From Perca fluviatilis (lineage: Eukaryota; Chordata; Actinopteri; Perciformes; Percidae): DNA of 64,000 nt. Positions 1 to 13,142 of this stretch are shown in pieces. Positions within the stretch are counted from its first letter, which is position 1, and every line of letters starts with the position of its first letter. Made by a program: the position numbers and the translations under genes. Location of the stretch: positions 8,665,840 through 8,729,839 of the forward strand of contig NC_053128.1 of the NCBI RefSeq assembly GCF_010015445.1. The letters are read 5' to 3'. Below the pieces are notes generated by a model. It saw only the letters and a list, made by a program, of their open reading frames with translations, had not been told where the DNA came from and ran no database searches.

Positions 1-1204
1 GCATTGTTGCAACGATGTCCAATATGAGATTTAACCTTGGATTAGTGCAACAACAACAAAAAGCAAACAAATGATTCCTGAAGTGTTTGTGTGTTCGTGG
101 CAGAAGCTTCGTGTCAAAGAGAATGTTGTTTCGAGTAGATCTGCTCCCGAGGCCCGGAGGTAGAAGATCTCTGGCTGGATTGCTGGATTACCTAATTACG
201 GTTGCCAGATGGGTGCTGCAGGAGCTTTGCACACCTGGGCTAAGATCCATATGAAATGAGTAATGAGTAATTTATGCAGGTGGCATTTGAGTCAGCTCAA
301 ACATGCTGACAAACGTTTTTATTTGTGGCTGTTCAAGAGAAGTTAGAAAAAAAGCAGTTGTGTCCTCCAACTAAGAGCTTCGGAGCAGAGGCTGCGAATA
401 ACTAGCTTGTGAGCGCTAAAAACGTACTACATTTAAAGCACTATTAAGCAGTAGTATTACATAGGAGGGATGTGAGATTTTACTGACACGATTTGCGGCT
501 CTTTATAAAAAGTCTGAAAGCTAGACATATCATTTAATGTCATTAAATTGTTAAGCTTATTTTCGCCTTGGTAATGTGTAGCTGGGCAGTTCAGATGGGA
601 AGTGCCGTGGATCATTTCTTCTTGAAAACCATGTCTGTGGTTTCTAAAAAGTCTGGTATTTAAGAAGTATCCACACCCTGTTTTTATTAGCGTCTGAAAG
701 GCCTTGTGCGGTTTTCAGAAGGCCGGCAGTTTTGTTTAAATCTTATCTTTCATTCCTAGATGTCAGATAGTCTTAAGTATCGTTGATGGGACGGGCGGAA
801 CCCTTCCTATGCAGTAGGTGTTAATGGTTTAAAGAGCTTGTAGCTGTTTTTGGATGAAAAACCATATGGGAGCTGTCAAATAGAGGTGTTTTAGGTATGA
901 AGAAAGTAATAGTTTTGCCAACAGTTCAAAACCACATAGTAACCTGCCAGTGACAGGACTAATGAAAAATATAACATAATCTCTCAGCTAATACATATTT
1001 TGAATAGTCTGTCATTAATTCTCTTTCAACAACAGTAGAAACAGTAATTCTTTGAGATTTAGGCAACTAAAACTAGTTGATTTAGGTCAGGGAAAGATGG
1101 TGGATTAGTATTAGGCAAGGCAAAAAAATGATGGTTGAGTTAGAGCTAAATTTAGGAAACCCCATACATACAGTGGGACGGTCAGGCTTCTAAAAGGCAC
1201 TGAG

Positions 1205-1350
1205 AAAATCAACATTATGACCTACAATATTTATTACCCATGCTATACCCTTCCATCAAGTTTCATGAAAATCGTTTTTTCCGTAATGCTGCTGAGAAAC
1301 AGACCAACAAACCCAACCGAAAACGAAATCTCCTTGGCGGAGGTAATAAT
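1205..1350 (+). repeat. Retroposon-like 3' fragment
   Basis: The stretch reading from 'tttcatgaaaatcg' to 'ccttggcggaggtaat' resembles a very common fish interspersed repeat terminus. Identification is from memory of that motif; there is no second copy in the window to compare. Confidence 0.35.
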
Positions 1351-3251
1351 GGGTTAACATAGGTTAGCTTAAATATGCCTGAGGGCTCTTTCAGGCAAAT
1401 AAAACGGTGACTGTTGGCTGCTGGCAGAAGACAGAACGTGAATCCTGCTTCCTGGCGTTGGTGTTACACGCTTTCTACACCTCCCCCCTAATGGTGTGTT
1501 CAGACTGAATTCAACACGGAGTTGAGGGGCAGTGTGATTGCCTATAAAGTCAATGCAAAGACAAGAACAGGCGCACTTGGCTCTGGGTGGTGCAAATTGA
1601 GGCAAAGACGCTGCATCTCCATGTACAAAAATGAGAAGATAAGTAGAGGAGTCTGAAAGGAAATACAAAAAGAAGTGAAGTTTCCGGTAAGTTTTCAGAT
1701 CAGTTAGAGTCTGAGCTGATTTTGGGTTAGGCAGCAGACACACACTGAAGGCAATTGTGTGCCGCAGACAGTGCTACATTTCGTCAAAAAGAAGAACAAA
1801 AAAAGGGGGTTTCTAAAAGCAAGAGGCTGAGCTGTGCTGACCAGCTGACTACATTGATGGGCGCCAACCAAAACACCTTTGAAGGGAGGTGTAAAAAGAG
1901 CCAACCGTGTGCTGAGGGAAAGACGTACATGTGTTAACCAGCCCCTTCAGCACAGCGCCACTTCTCTTTATTAGGATACCGAGCGGCGGGCCACACGACG
2001 CAGGCTTAAGTGTTATTCCAGCTAGGTAAATACAGGACACAGATCTACCAGCATGTGAATGTATTAACAGGCACAAATTAAATTAGGTTGTTGAACACGG
2101 TGCGCTCTGCCAGCCGGTTCTGAGGTCTGACCGATTGAAATCTCAGTTTTTGTTCGCTCACTGACAGGTTAAGGAGTTCTGTACCGCAACATGGACACAG
2201 GACTTCCCTTTACCGGGGCGGGAAGTTCTGGTGGAAATTTACTGCATGTTCTCATATACAGTAAGCAACCAGAGAGTTCTGCTTTCACACCAAGGCAGAG
2301 GTGGAAAATAAATCTTATTTCAGAGGGAACTGTTTTGCATTTTACTCCACTTCTGAACCTTGTTTTTTTCAGATCTGTTCTTGTTGGGGTTTTTTTCTTC
2401 CTTTATTTGCCATTTGACAGCGTAGAAAGAGACAAGAAACGAGGTGACAAAGATAAGGGTTTGACATTCGAACACTCAAACCTACGGACATTGAGGTTAT
2501 CTGGTAGGCCTACATGCACCTTAACCATTAAGCTACTGGGAACTTCCGTACATTTAAAGAAAAACAGTCTACCTACTGCAACTGATCTGAGAGCATGAAA
2601 CACATCTTTCACCTGACAGCCAAAATAAACTCTACTCTCAGAATCACAGTCATTTTGAGTCATTAGTTCTTGCTAAATGAGCTGTGTAATTACCCTAACA
2701 AGCTAGCTGACTAGCATTGTATCTAATAGCAAAACTCTTAATTTTATTGAGTTGAAACAGAATAAAAATGACTCTTGGCTTACTTTTTTGCATTTGCGTC
2801 AGTGACAATCACAATTAGTACATGAATGTATGGATTAGATTTCTCTTGTGTGGCCACTAGGGCGCAAAAAAACACCACAACCGCTCACAGACATAACCCT
2901 TACATGTTGTTGTATATGTATGTCTGTAAACGTTGCTTTTTTTTTAAATGCATTTTGGCGTTTTGTCCACACACAAACTGTGTTTTAGGTCACTGAAAAC
3001 TCCTGCCCTGGTAATCTACAATCAGAGCTTTGTAAGCAGAATTAAGAATGAGGATGCCATCTTTCTACATAGCTAACTAGCTACCAAGCTAATATCATGA
3101 AAAATAGTCACAGAAAAATGCGCCCCCCCCCCCCCTAGATAAGTACAAATTGACATATTCCTTCCAAGTGTAGTGAAAAACGCTCATTGCTCCGAGCAAC
3201 CACTACCGCAGATTCCATGTGAAATGGGTAATAAGATTGATTATGATTGGG

Positions 3252-3725
3252 TAGTCTCGTATTGCCAGACCTTCCTCCACAGCTCTGCGGAGGAGGGTCT
3301 GGTTAGTCCACACAGCATTCTGGGATGGGAGAAAAACATGCTCTGGTTTACTGGCATTTCTTTAAACCAATCACAATCGTCTTGGGCGGCACTAAGCACC
3401 GGACAGAGCCACGGTGCCTCTGCAAAATAGTCTCAGGAAGGAACTTGTTTTGGTGGAACATGTACGTTCAAAAGTTGTTTTAATCGTGCAACAGAAAACT
3501 CTGATTGGACAGATAGTCTAGCTAGCTGTCTGGATTTACCCTGCAGAGATCTGAGGAGCAGTTAACCATAGTCCTCATAAATCCACCAGAGGTTAGAATT
3601 ACAACACAAAGAAAGAGGAAGGTGACGGGTATCCTAAAAAAGGGGAATATGGTTGGAAGCACAGATATGGCACTTACTTCTGATTGGTTAGGGCAAAACA
3701 ACATGACCCCCTCTAATGTGAACAT
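3252..3725 (-). mobile_element. Dispersed repeat family B, copy 1
   Basis: This copy matches, in reverse orientation, the repeats at 33490-34032, 37090-37535 and 40450-40801. All share the string 'ccaccaaaacaagttcctt' and the terminal inverted sequence built on CCAGACCTTCCTCCACAG, which can fold into a hairpin. The end motif TAGTCTC...GCCAGACC suggests a non-autonomous DNA transposon. No target duplication was resolved and the superfamily is unknown. Confidence 0.65.
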
Positions 3726-4231
3726 GATGTCAGGCTGAATGACTGAAGAGAATATGATGACATTATCAGGCTACCCCTTTCACTTTTATACAGTCACTTG
3801 ATTCATTGTTAACATAAAAATGATTATTTAGTGGAGCTGTACATTATACATGCTATACATAACAATGATTTTTGGAGTTGGTGTCGTAGTTTACTGCATG
3901 AAGGCAAACTATCACGGCGCCGCTTTTTTAACCTGGTTACTATTGTTGGATCAGTCAAAGGGTTGTCGTACGTTCCCTATGGACTTCAATCATAAATACA
4001 CTGTATATAAAATGACCATGTCTTATCGATCTATACCCTACAGATGATAATGTTGGCAAACAAGACACCTTGAAAAGCCTGTAGATGAAAGCCAAACACT
4101 GCTTTTAGCTATTAGAGGCTCATACCGTATGTTGGCAGAGGGTGTCAGAGTTGGCCTGGTGGTCAGGATGTGACTGCAGGGGAAGATGAAACTAAAGAGA
4201 TAAAAGCTGATCTTGGACCTGGTGCTGCGTC

Positions 4232-4321
4232 TCAGGGTGAAGCATAAACATTCCCACAGAAAGTGACATCGCCAAAGTGGGCACCCATGTGAGCTGCGAG
4301 ACACGCATGCAGGGTTTCCAA
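4232..4321 (-). CDS. Candidate terminal coding exon of an unidentified gene
   Basis: On the - strand a strong pyrimidine tract plus CAG acceptor (4322-4345) is followed by a 30-codon open frame in phase 0 ending with TGA at 4234-4232. Its translation contains AAHMGAHFGDVTFCGNVY and looks compositionally protein-like. I could not assign a family and found no upstream exon before the LINE remnant at 5341. It may be a chance splice-like site or part of a noncoding RNA. Confidence 0.18.
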   Translation of the reverse strand: METLHACLAAHMGAHFGDVTFCGNVYASP

Positions 4322-5906
4322 CTGAGAAGAAAGAGAGAAAAACAGTTCAACAGATATCTCGTCAATATAGCCGCAGAGATGCTGGTAGTCATGGAGATTG
4401 TTACTAACATGTAATCACAATGTTATACAAAAATAGCAACATCCACACTCTGCATGTTGGAGACACAGAGAGAGAAAGAAGTTCTCTCAGCATCATGTTT
4501 TTCGATGGAGGGATGGAATAATGAACTGCACGTAGAGGAGAATTTGGAGAATCTGATCCCCATCCAGCTCAAACTCGCCTCAGTGACCACACATAAGCCC
4601 CAATGGTAATGCTGTGTGGGGGAATGTTGCTCCCATATTCAAGAGTTTGAACTTTAGAGATGCTTTACTTGACAAGGGTTCTTTCCATAAAATCATCTCT
4701 CACTGCAAATCAAATCGGCTATTAGGCTAACTGAAATAAAACCATGTCAATCTCTAGGTATGGTGAAGGGCATGTGATGATGGGGGGCTATTTTAATTCC
4801 AAAGGCCAAGGGAACTTTATCAGGATGCATAGTATCCTGGATCCATGAAATAACTGGCCTTTAAAAATAAAAATCTGCCTGCCTCTATGGGAATTTAACA
4901 TAAGGGTGTGTATACCTATGCTCCCTACATTTTAAAGAAGAACATTTATTTATTTACGATACGTTATTCATTCACAAATAAAATTGGTGTCCTTAAAGGT
5001 TGGATTTTTCCTAATTTTTTTTTTAATTAAGGCATTAAGATCAATTTCCAAAAGATGATTTTTTTATTCCTCTTTTAAGTCAACTTTAGCATGGGTCGAT
5101 AAACTTATGAGCACCACTGTATCTGCAAAAGAGACAAACATACTGGTTATTTTATTCAATCATTTTATTTGTGTTTTTGTGGGTGCTCTCTTCTAACTAG
5201 TTTGAAGGTGCAGCTCTTTTGGTAAATGGTTGATCTGAATTTAACGATATAAGACCTCAACCTTCACTCTTTGCTTTGTTATTCACACATTTTTTTTTAT
5301 ATAGTTTATAGTTATAAATTAGTGTTTCCCCTATAATTCTGGAGCAGTGCACCACCCTAATTTGAATTTCTATGCTGATGACACTGTTATGTACTGCTGT
5401 GCATCAACTCTTGTGCAGGCCATTGGATACCTGCAAAATGCTTTTAATACCCTACTTCAACTGAAACTCGTTCTTAATGCAAACAAGGCCAAGCTTATGT
5501 TGTTTATCAACTCTAAGAATAATCCACAAAACACACCTTTTGGTGGTCACTCTTCAGGAAAGTGATATTTATAAGAGTTAACAACATCTTATTATATAAC
5601 ATCATATGCAGCATCTGGTGAAAAAGCTGAGGCTAAAACGGTGGGGGGGGGGGTGTCTTCATATTGTTGACAGAGCTTAGCATGCTTCCCAGAGGTCCAT
5701 TACCAATTGTAAAGCTCTGACTCACTGTGAGTTATACTCTCGGGTATGAAGGCCTGCTCCGTCATTGGTACACCTTTATATAGAAGGCAGTTCATGGTCT
5801 GCTGATGTACTACTTATGTGTCTTAAACACACAGAAGTGCTGGACAACACGCCTTCTCAGAACATCTTTATGCTTTCTGTCCCAGATGCCTGTATTGAAA
5901 TTGGAC

Positions 5907-5941
5907 AAAGGGCTTTTGTGTATTCTGCACAAAAGCCCTTT
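5907..5941. repeat. Perfect 14-bp hairpin in the LINE remnant
   Basis: AAAGGGCTTTTGTG (5907-5920), a 7-nt loop, then its exact reverse complement (5928-5941). It runs directly into the TA/TG microsatellite. It probably arose by local inverted duplication after insertion. Confidence 0.8.
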
Positions 5942-5985
5942 ATATATATATATATATATGTATATGTATATGTGTGTGTGTGTGT
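5941..5985. repeat. (TA)n/(TG)n microsatellite
   Basis: Alternating TA then TATG then TG dinucleotides, inside the LINE remnant. Confidence 0.9.
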
Positions 5986-6303
5986 TGCAGAATGACTTGA
6001 AAAATGGGGAATTAATCCACTTAAATGCTTTTCAATCCAAAATGAAAGAATAAGAGGCAGAATCCTCAAGATGTCAATGTTTTAAAATTTCTGGTTACGA
6101 AACTTTTATATTCTCTTTTGAAATGTGAGTTTTCTATATGCTTGATATTGTAGTTCCTTTTAATGTGTCTCTTTTTGTGTGTTCTGTCTCTTATGTGTTT
6201 TTATGTATGCTGCTGCCCATCTCGGCCAGGTCTCCCTTGAAAAAAGACATTCTTAATCGGAATGGGACTCTCCTATTTAAATAAAGGTTAAATAAAAAAT
6301 AAA

Positions 6304-7048
6304 AACTTACCTGCAAAACTATAGACCTATCAGCCTTAGCCTGTACTTTGTGTTTACTGCTTCTCAGTAAATGTTAACAACCTGAACTAAGATGGTGAAC
6401 ATTATAACTGCTATATATCAGCATTGTAACACACACACACAGCGCCAGTACATGTGCTACAGCCAACTTAATTACTGATCGCTATAAAATAATGGGTGGA
6501 CACCTATTAGTTTGTGTGGCATGGCAGGCCCAGTTTGACAGTCTACCATTCGTTAAACATTGATGCGATTTCTTACTGTGCTTCATGCTGAGGTGGTGGA
6601 CTGTCTGTCTGGCTGTCTGACAGTGAAAACTCCTCTGCTGTTTCTCAGCAACAGACTCAGTGGCTCGTTTCTGTGTCTCATTCCCACAGTCACAAGCACA
6701 GTCACAGCGTGTCAAATTTAGCAGGGTTTGTATCGATATGAATAACTGGTATGTAGTTATGTTATGTTAGTAATTTATGTTAATAATTATTTTACTTTTG
6801 ACATTTAGGCTTTTTCACTTTGAACGCAGCCCATTTCCTCCAGTACAAGAAAAAGATAAGATGAAAACTTAGCCCAGATAATAATAAATATTGTCAGTCA
6901 TAATTATTAGCTAAAAAGTCATACTTAAGATGGCAAAGTCAAAATCAAAATTATGACAAAATAATAATTTTGTGATCAAAAGTTAATACATAAATGAATA
7001 AAAAGTCATACATCAAGGTCCTCTTGAATTAAAAGAAAAGGCATTAAT
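6304..7048. other. Unique intergenic DNA upstream of spag8
   Basis: I see no coding exon or recognisable repeat apart from a short CA run near 6428-6440. The spag8 core promoter is probably downstream of this, after the GATA array. Confidence 0.4.
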
Positions 7049-7242
<194 letters not shown>

Positions 7243-7259
7243 CTTGAAAAAGAAATGCC

Positions 7260-7273
7260 GTTGTCATGGCGAC
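7260..7273 (+). promoter_or_regulatory. RFX X-box in the spag8 promoter
   Basis: GTTGTC-AT-GGCGAC matches the degenerate X-box RYYNYY-N(1-3)-RRNRAC at every position. It lies 99 bp upstream of the spag8 ATG. RFX factors bind this site in promoters of ciliary and sperm-flagellar genes, which fits the proposed product. The match is seen in the sequence; binding is inference. Confidence 0.6.
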
Positions 7274-7371
7274 ACTTCCGTCAACTGAATCCTGTTGCTA
7301 AGTGAGATTCGTTGTCACTTCATTCAGAGAAAGAGAGAAGTGTATGTTGTTCGCGGAACTACAACACTACA

Positions 7372-7440
7372 ATGACCGAACAGCCAACCACTGTGGACAA
7401 TAACGTCGGGAAATGTATGCTGCACAACTGGGCAGAAGAG
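7372..7440 (+). CDS. spag8: spag8 coding exon 1
   Basis: Twenty-three codons from the ATG, ending CMLHNWAEE, followed by the donor gtgagt; phase 0. Confidence 0.85.
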
Positions 7441-10400
7441 GTGAGTGAACTTAGTGCGAAATGCCCATGGATGTAGCTAGCTAGCTAATGTTATTATTAT
7501 AAGGGGGGAAACTGCCTCGCTAATGTTAGCTAGCCGCCACACGTCAGACTGCTAGTTGGCTAGTGTATGTTAAAGCAATAATGTAGCCTATAACGTCAGT
7601 TTGTTGTGGTTTCTAACAACATTGGCTACTTTTTACACAGTAGGTTGTGCGGTGTTATGTGTCCGTCCTCACATTAGACCAAAAGTTTATACCCTAATTT
7701 TCTAATTTTGTTTTGCATATCAGCAAAGAGTTAGCTACATGTGCAGTTTGTGTTTTAGTTGAATGATAATGGTAAGCCTTTCGTACATGTATTGTGTACT
7801 TTCATATTTCCTTTTCTTTGGTGCGTGTCATAATGGCTGTGAGACTTTCCTGCCTGCTGCATTGCCTTGCAAACTCAGTTATACAGAGAGTGACTGTCAA
7901 CACTATTAAAGCTGACACATGCTTATAAGTATTCAACGTATTGTCTCATATGGTCTTATAAACACAATACAAAAATAAACCACAGATATTCTGAAAGGGG
8001 CTTAAAGGTCCCATGACATGGTGCTCTTTGGAGGCTTTTATATAGACCTTAGTGGCCCATCTGAGCTTTCATTTTCTCAAAGGCAGAGCAGGATACCCAG
8101 GTCTCGGTTTACACCTATCGCCATTTCTAGCCACTGGGGGACCATAGGCAGGCTGGGGGAACTCATATTAATGTTAAAAAACCTCATAAAGTGACATTTT
8201 CATGCCATGGGACCTTTAAAATGTCCATCACAAAATGATCTTCAAAAAATTAGACATATTCAGTTTGCTATAAGACTAAGAAAATCAGAAAACCTGGAGA
8301 TTTGAGACGCTGTAATAGGCAAATGTTTATTTTTGCCTTATCTAAATTGTTGCAGAGGAATTTTCTTGTGACAGACCAATCAACAAGTCATGTCAGTTCT
8401 AATCCTAAACTGATGCTGCGTTCCAGGCAACTCGAATTCGTGTTTTCACAACCTTCTACCTGTGAAAGTGCCCTGGAACGGCAGTCAAACACGTAACTTA
8501 CTACTCGTGAACTGGTACCAGATCTTTGTACTCCCAGTTTTTGACGTCACACACACATAAACAACAATGGCGACCCCCTGTTGATGCTGTACAGACGCCG
8601 GTGAAATAGAAATAAATAGACATAGGAAACATAAAGTAATTCCACACATTGTAATCAAAACAATACACATACAATTGTGTACTACTACAGGTTATGTTTA
8701 TTAAATGAAGCCCAAAATATGTCGCCGAACAGCGTCAGAGAAACACTGATTTTAACGTGATACTGCTTTATTCTTTGAATGCAATGATGGCATCGCTCCA
8801 TCTTTTTTTATTTTTTATTATGTAGTTTTGATTTAGAGACCCCTAGCGACAGAAAATGACACATTGTATGTTTGATTGAAACAAGCGCCATAGACTCACT
8901 ACAAAGTGAATATTTATTGCAATTGCTTTAGATTGTAACATGTTTTACACCATGTACTGTACGTCCATTTATGCAGAGGGCCGTTGCTGCTCTCGACATT
9001 CAGCAGACGAGGACAGAAATCCAGAAACGTGGACACAGGGGGATTCTCACGATGGACCAGGAGTCTAAAATGGAGACCGTTAGCACGCTGAAAGCAACGT
9101 ACATCCCTCCGAAAAGTCCAGGGGTGAGGCTGCGGGGTATGTGTCCCTTGTCTTTCACCAGCCACAGCATGACACAACCATTATAACCCATGTATACACT
9201 AGACAAAGATTTTATTCAGGTGGAGGTGTCCAATAGAGTACCAGATTACAGCATTTGCATACACACTGGCTGCTGCTTTGACATTTTATTTTTTGTTTTT
9301 ATTTCACTGTTCAATGAATGTTTTTCAGATGATTTACTGTGCACGCTCAGTTCATCTCTTTCATTTTTTCCATGATTCAGGCATCAGAGGAGAGCTTTTG
9401 GAAAAACATATCGCCCAGATGATAAGGTAAATCAAGTATGAAACAAGTCTTTTGATGCTGAACAAATTATTGCTGGAAGGGGTTTTGTTTATGGAAACGC
9501 AGAACACTGCCTGACCATGTCTTGAGGGGAACACGTCGGAGCAAAGTGATGCAATATTTACGCGTCTGGGTTCGTTTTACTGTTTCAATCACAGCTGCAA
9601 TACCTTTTAAATCAGATTTTATGATGTTATTTTACATGGAGGCCTGTAATCCTAATGGGGTTTATAGAGTCTATCCCCACAGATGAGGTTATTAACATCC
9701 CGCGCAAAGTTAACTGCTCATAAAGAATACAAAGCATCATGTCTTCGATGAAAGCGGCTTGTCCAGCAGTAGACATGTCTCATCAGTTGGTCTTGAGCCA
9801 TACACTACATTTCCTGGACTTTATAAGCTCACAGCAACACTGCTTGATTCATACGGGGTACCCGTCCAGCAAAGAGCTCAGAGCAATTTCCCCCCCGGCT
9901 GATGGGTTGTTATGCTATACACAATGCTATATTGAAACTCATGCATGAATTAACAGTTTTTTCATGACTTAAATATCACATCAGTCTCTTTTGCAACGTG
10001 ATATCATGACTTTGCTTAAACATACACAGCCACTTTCTTAAAGGTCCCATGACATGGTGTTCTTTGGATGCTTTTATATAGGCCTTAGTGGTCCCCTAAT
10101 ACTGTATCTGAAGTCTCTTTTATATAGGCCTTAGTGGTCCCCTAATACTATATCTGAAATCTCTTTCCCGAAATTCAGCCTTGGTGCAGAATTACAGACA
10201 CTAGAGCCAGTCCCACATTGAGCTTTCCTTAGGATGTGCCATTTCTGTGTCAGTAGTTATTGAGGAGGAGAGGGGGGGCAAGGTGGAGAGTGGGGGTGTG
10301 GGCTTGACCAACTGCCACTTTGCTCGTCTGAAAGCCATGTTGCCTCTCTCTCATGGGTGGGCCAAATTCTCTGGGCGGGCAAAGCAGAGAAAGGGGAGGT

Positions 10401-13053
10401 AACCTTGCTCCTTATGACCTCATAAGGAGAAGATTCTCTGATCTGAGAATGATGAAGATCTGAGCTTTCATTTTCTCAAAGGCAGAGCAGGATACCCAGG
10501 GCTCGGTTTACACCTATCACCATTTCTAGCCACTGGGGGACCATAGGCAGGCTGGGGGAACGCATATTAATGTTAAAAAATCTCATAAAGTGAAATTTGG
10601 AGCTATCCGCGTGTACAGCGGACAGATTGGGTTTAGGAAAAGAACAACGGGACGGTTGGATTTAGGAAAACAATAACGGGACGTGGGAAAACAACAGCAC
10701 GGTTGGGTTTAGGAAAAGAACAACGGGGTGGGTTTAGTAAAAGAAGAAAGCGACGGTTGGGTTTAGGAAACGTGACACGCGGGACACGATCCCCCGGTCT
10801 CCTGGGTGAAAGTCCTGTGTTTTACCCATCCACCACCCCGACCAACCTTTCAAAATTACTCGCTACAGCGTAAATTGACATGCAATCGCAAGGTAATGTA
10901 AGTCAATGGAGGCCAAACGGCGTTGATAAACATGCTACAAAGCTATCATGTGTCTTGATAACACGCCAAAATGGCATACGAATTGGCGTGTCATACATAC
11001 GCCACTTCATGAGATCAGTCTGTCTTTTGACACAATGTGGAAATTCTACTCCGATGTATATGATGGCCATTGATCCACTGAATGATATTAAAAGACATGT
11101 GCAAGGATAATGATACGATGCAACTTTATTGCCAGTTTACACTGAAATTAATTTGCGTTCCTGAACAGGTCCGCTCAAATCAAGAAGAAAAAAGTACACA
11201 CAGTGCGTTTTTACATCAGCGCTCTTAAAGGACCTACACATCATTGTTTCACCCACACATTTGTTTGACTGGTTTCTGCCTCACTCTTCTGGAGATTTTC
11301 TTACACCTAGGGCTAGACACCTACATGGTAATTAACTATACACCCTACAGTGCTCTGCTATGTCCTGCTATACCCTGCTACGTCCTTTAAAGCTGTTCTA
11401 CTTTTACAATGCATGCACATTAGAGTAAATGGGGAATTTCCACTTAAATTACTTAATCGCGCAGAAGGAAGTGTACTCATGGACGAGAGACTAACCTAGC
11501 TCTGGGGAGTTCACTCCCCAGAGTCTTTATGTTTCTTCTTCGCCTAGAATATTGCCTTGAATTAGGGTGGCACCAAGATCTGGGTCTTGGGTGCAGCTGT
11601 CGCTTTGGACCTGCTACACCCTGCTATTCTCTACGATTCCCTGCAATGTCCTGCTGCGTCCACTGCATCCACCCATGCCCTGCAGTGCCCTGCTACGTCC
11701 TGTGACACCCTGCAGTGCCCTGCTATGCCATGAACTACTACAACTACTATTTCTAGTCACTGTTCCATTAACCTTATTGTGACTATTATTGCCTCTGTTC
11801 ATCACACCCCCAACCGGTACTCAGACAGTGCCTACCAAGAGCCTGGGTCTGTCCGAAGTTTTTCCTCGCCACTGTCACACTAAATGCTTGCTCTTGGGGG
11901 AATTACTGGAATTGTTGGGTCTTTGTAAATTATAGAGTGTGGTCTAGACCTACTCTATCTGTAAAGTGTCTTGTTATGAATTGATAATAAAATTGAATTG
12001 AATATTGAATTTAAAAAAAATCTATAATTTGAAACAAAATAAAAAATGATTTGATTGATTTAAAAATGGTCCTCCAGGGTCTACGATCTGAACTGAGTCC
12101 ATAGCTTCGGTCTGCTTATACAAAAAATAACCAGACTTAAAATGCCGTAATTGACCAATCAGAATTGAGGATTCAACAAAGCTGTGTAATAACACAGGTT
12201 AAGATAACATAAGAACATTATCGATCTGACCAGGGCTAGCTATCAAGCAGTATATAAAGCAGTTACATTAGTCCCAGCTCTACCAGAGGCAAGTGATGCA
12301 CATGTAAATGCATCAATAATTAGAATTCAACAATATATACATTATTCTGATATGGGCCATTCTCCATTATGAGTCATTTTACATTTTACTTTACAAAGTA
12401 TTCCTGTACTGTGGTATTGCTCCTTTTACTTTTATAGTTTTCTAGTTCTGAGTATATTCTTCCAACACTGCCAAATACTGAGGCGGATATCTTATCATCT
12501 ATCTTGTTCACAGAGAGAAGGTTCACGCTGAACTGAAACCACCGAGTCCCAAAACCGACTTCTGCTCCACAACCCAGAAGGATTTCTGTGTGGAGGGATT
12601 TGTGCATCTTACCCCTCAAACAACACAAGTAAGTTTAAATGTACGTTCTCTATGTGTATGCAAGGGCATGAACGGTGATGATAGCAAACGATATGTTGTT
12701 TATCTAAATAACTTTAATATTGTGACTTGTGTTAAAATGATGCCTAATATGTTGCACCAGTTTCCTTTTAGATGCTTCATTTGTTTGCATAAGCAAGTTA
12801 GTTTTCATCTATTTTACATATAATTTTCTCTGTCTGTTTCAAATTACCTTGCCAATTGAATAAAGAGAGTGGCTGGTTATGAATGAGTATTATATTTTTT
12901 CCTCCTGCCAATATTCAATTCCATTTAATGCAAAGTGTCCAATCCTAAGAGGTAGAGAGAGAGAGAGAAGGAAAGAGAGAGAGAGAGCAAGAGAGAGACA
13001 GACAGAGAGGGTGAGAGAGAGAGAGAGGGAAAGAGACAGAGAGAGAGAGGGAA

Positions 13054-13142
<89 letters not shown>

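Larger units (their letters stand above)
1..4231. other. Gene-free flank, no confident coding sequence
   Basis: I see no exon series with splice sites in this stretch. Open frames up to 135 codons (2191-2598) have low-complexity, unrecognisable translations. It holds a retroposon-like fragment near 1205-1350 and a dispersed MITE copy at 3252-3725; the rest looks like unique AT-rich DNA. Upstream regulatory DNA of spag8 or of an unseen neighbour could lie here, but nothing in the sequence marks it. Confidence 0.5.
5341..6303 (+). mobile_element. LINE (L2/Rex-like) 3' end with RT remnant
   Basis: The frame at 5347-5565 encodes FYADDTVMYC, the reverse-transcriptase catalytic YADD box (5371-5382), followed by the typical LKLVLNANKAKLMLF stretch of teleost L2-like LINEs. 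Downstream (5640-5930) the C-terminal RT/3' region is broken by stops and frameshifts. The 3' end (6210-6300) has the familiar 'ccatctcggccaggtctccc' and ends in short AAATAAA/GGTTAAATAAA repeats. It is a dead 5'-truncated copy of about 1 kb, about 1 kb upstream of spag8. Confidence 0.8.

Noticed and set aside
2191..2598. 135-codon open frame
   Set aside because: No recognisable domain, no codon-bias signal, and a poly-T derived phenylalanine run; likely chance.
5347..5565. Possible reverse transcriptase gene
   Set aside because: Only a short YADD-containing piece remains and the downstream frame is broken; it is a truncated LINE.
11567..11782. 71-codon frame also found near-identically at 30156-30344
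   Set aside because: The shared translation reflects copies of repeat family A and its CCTGC-rich array, not a conserved gene.
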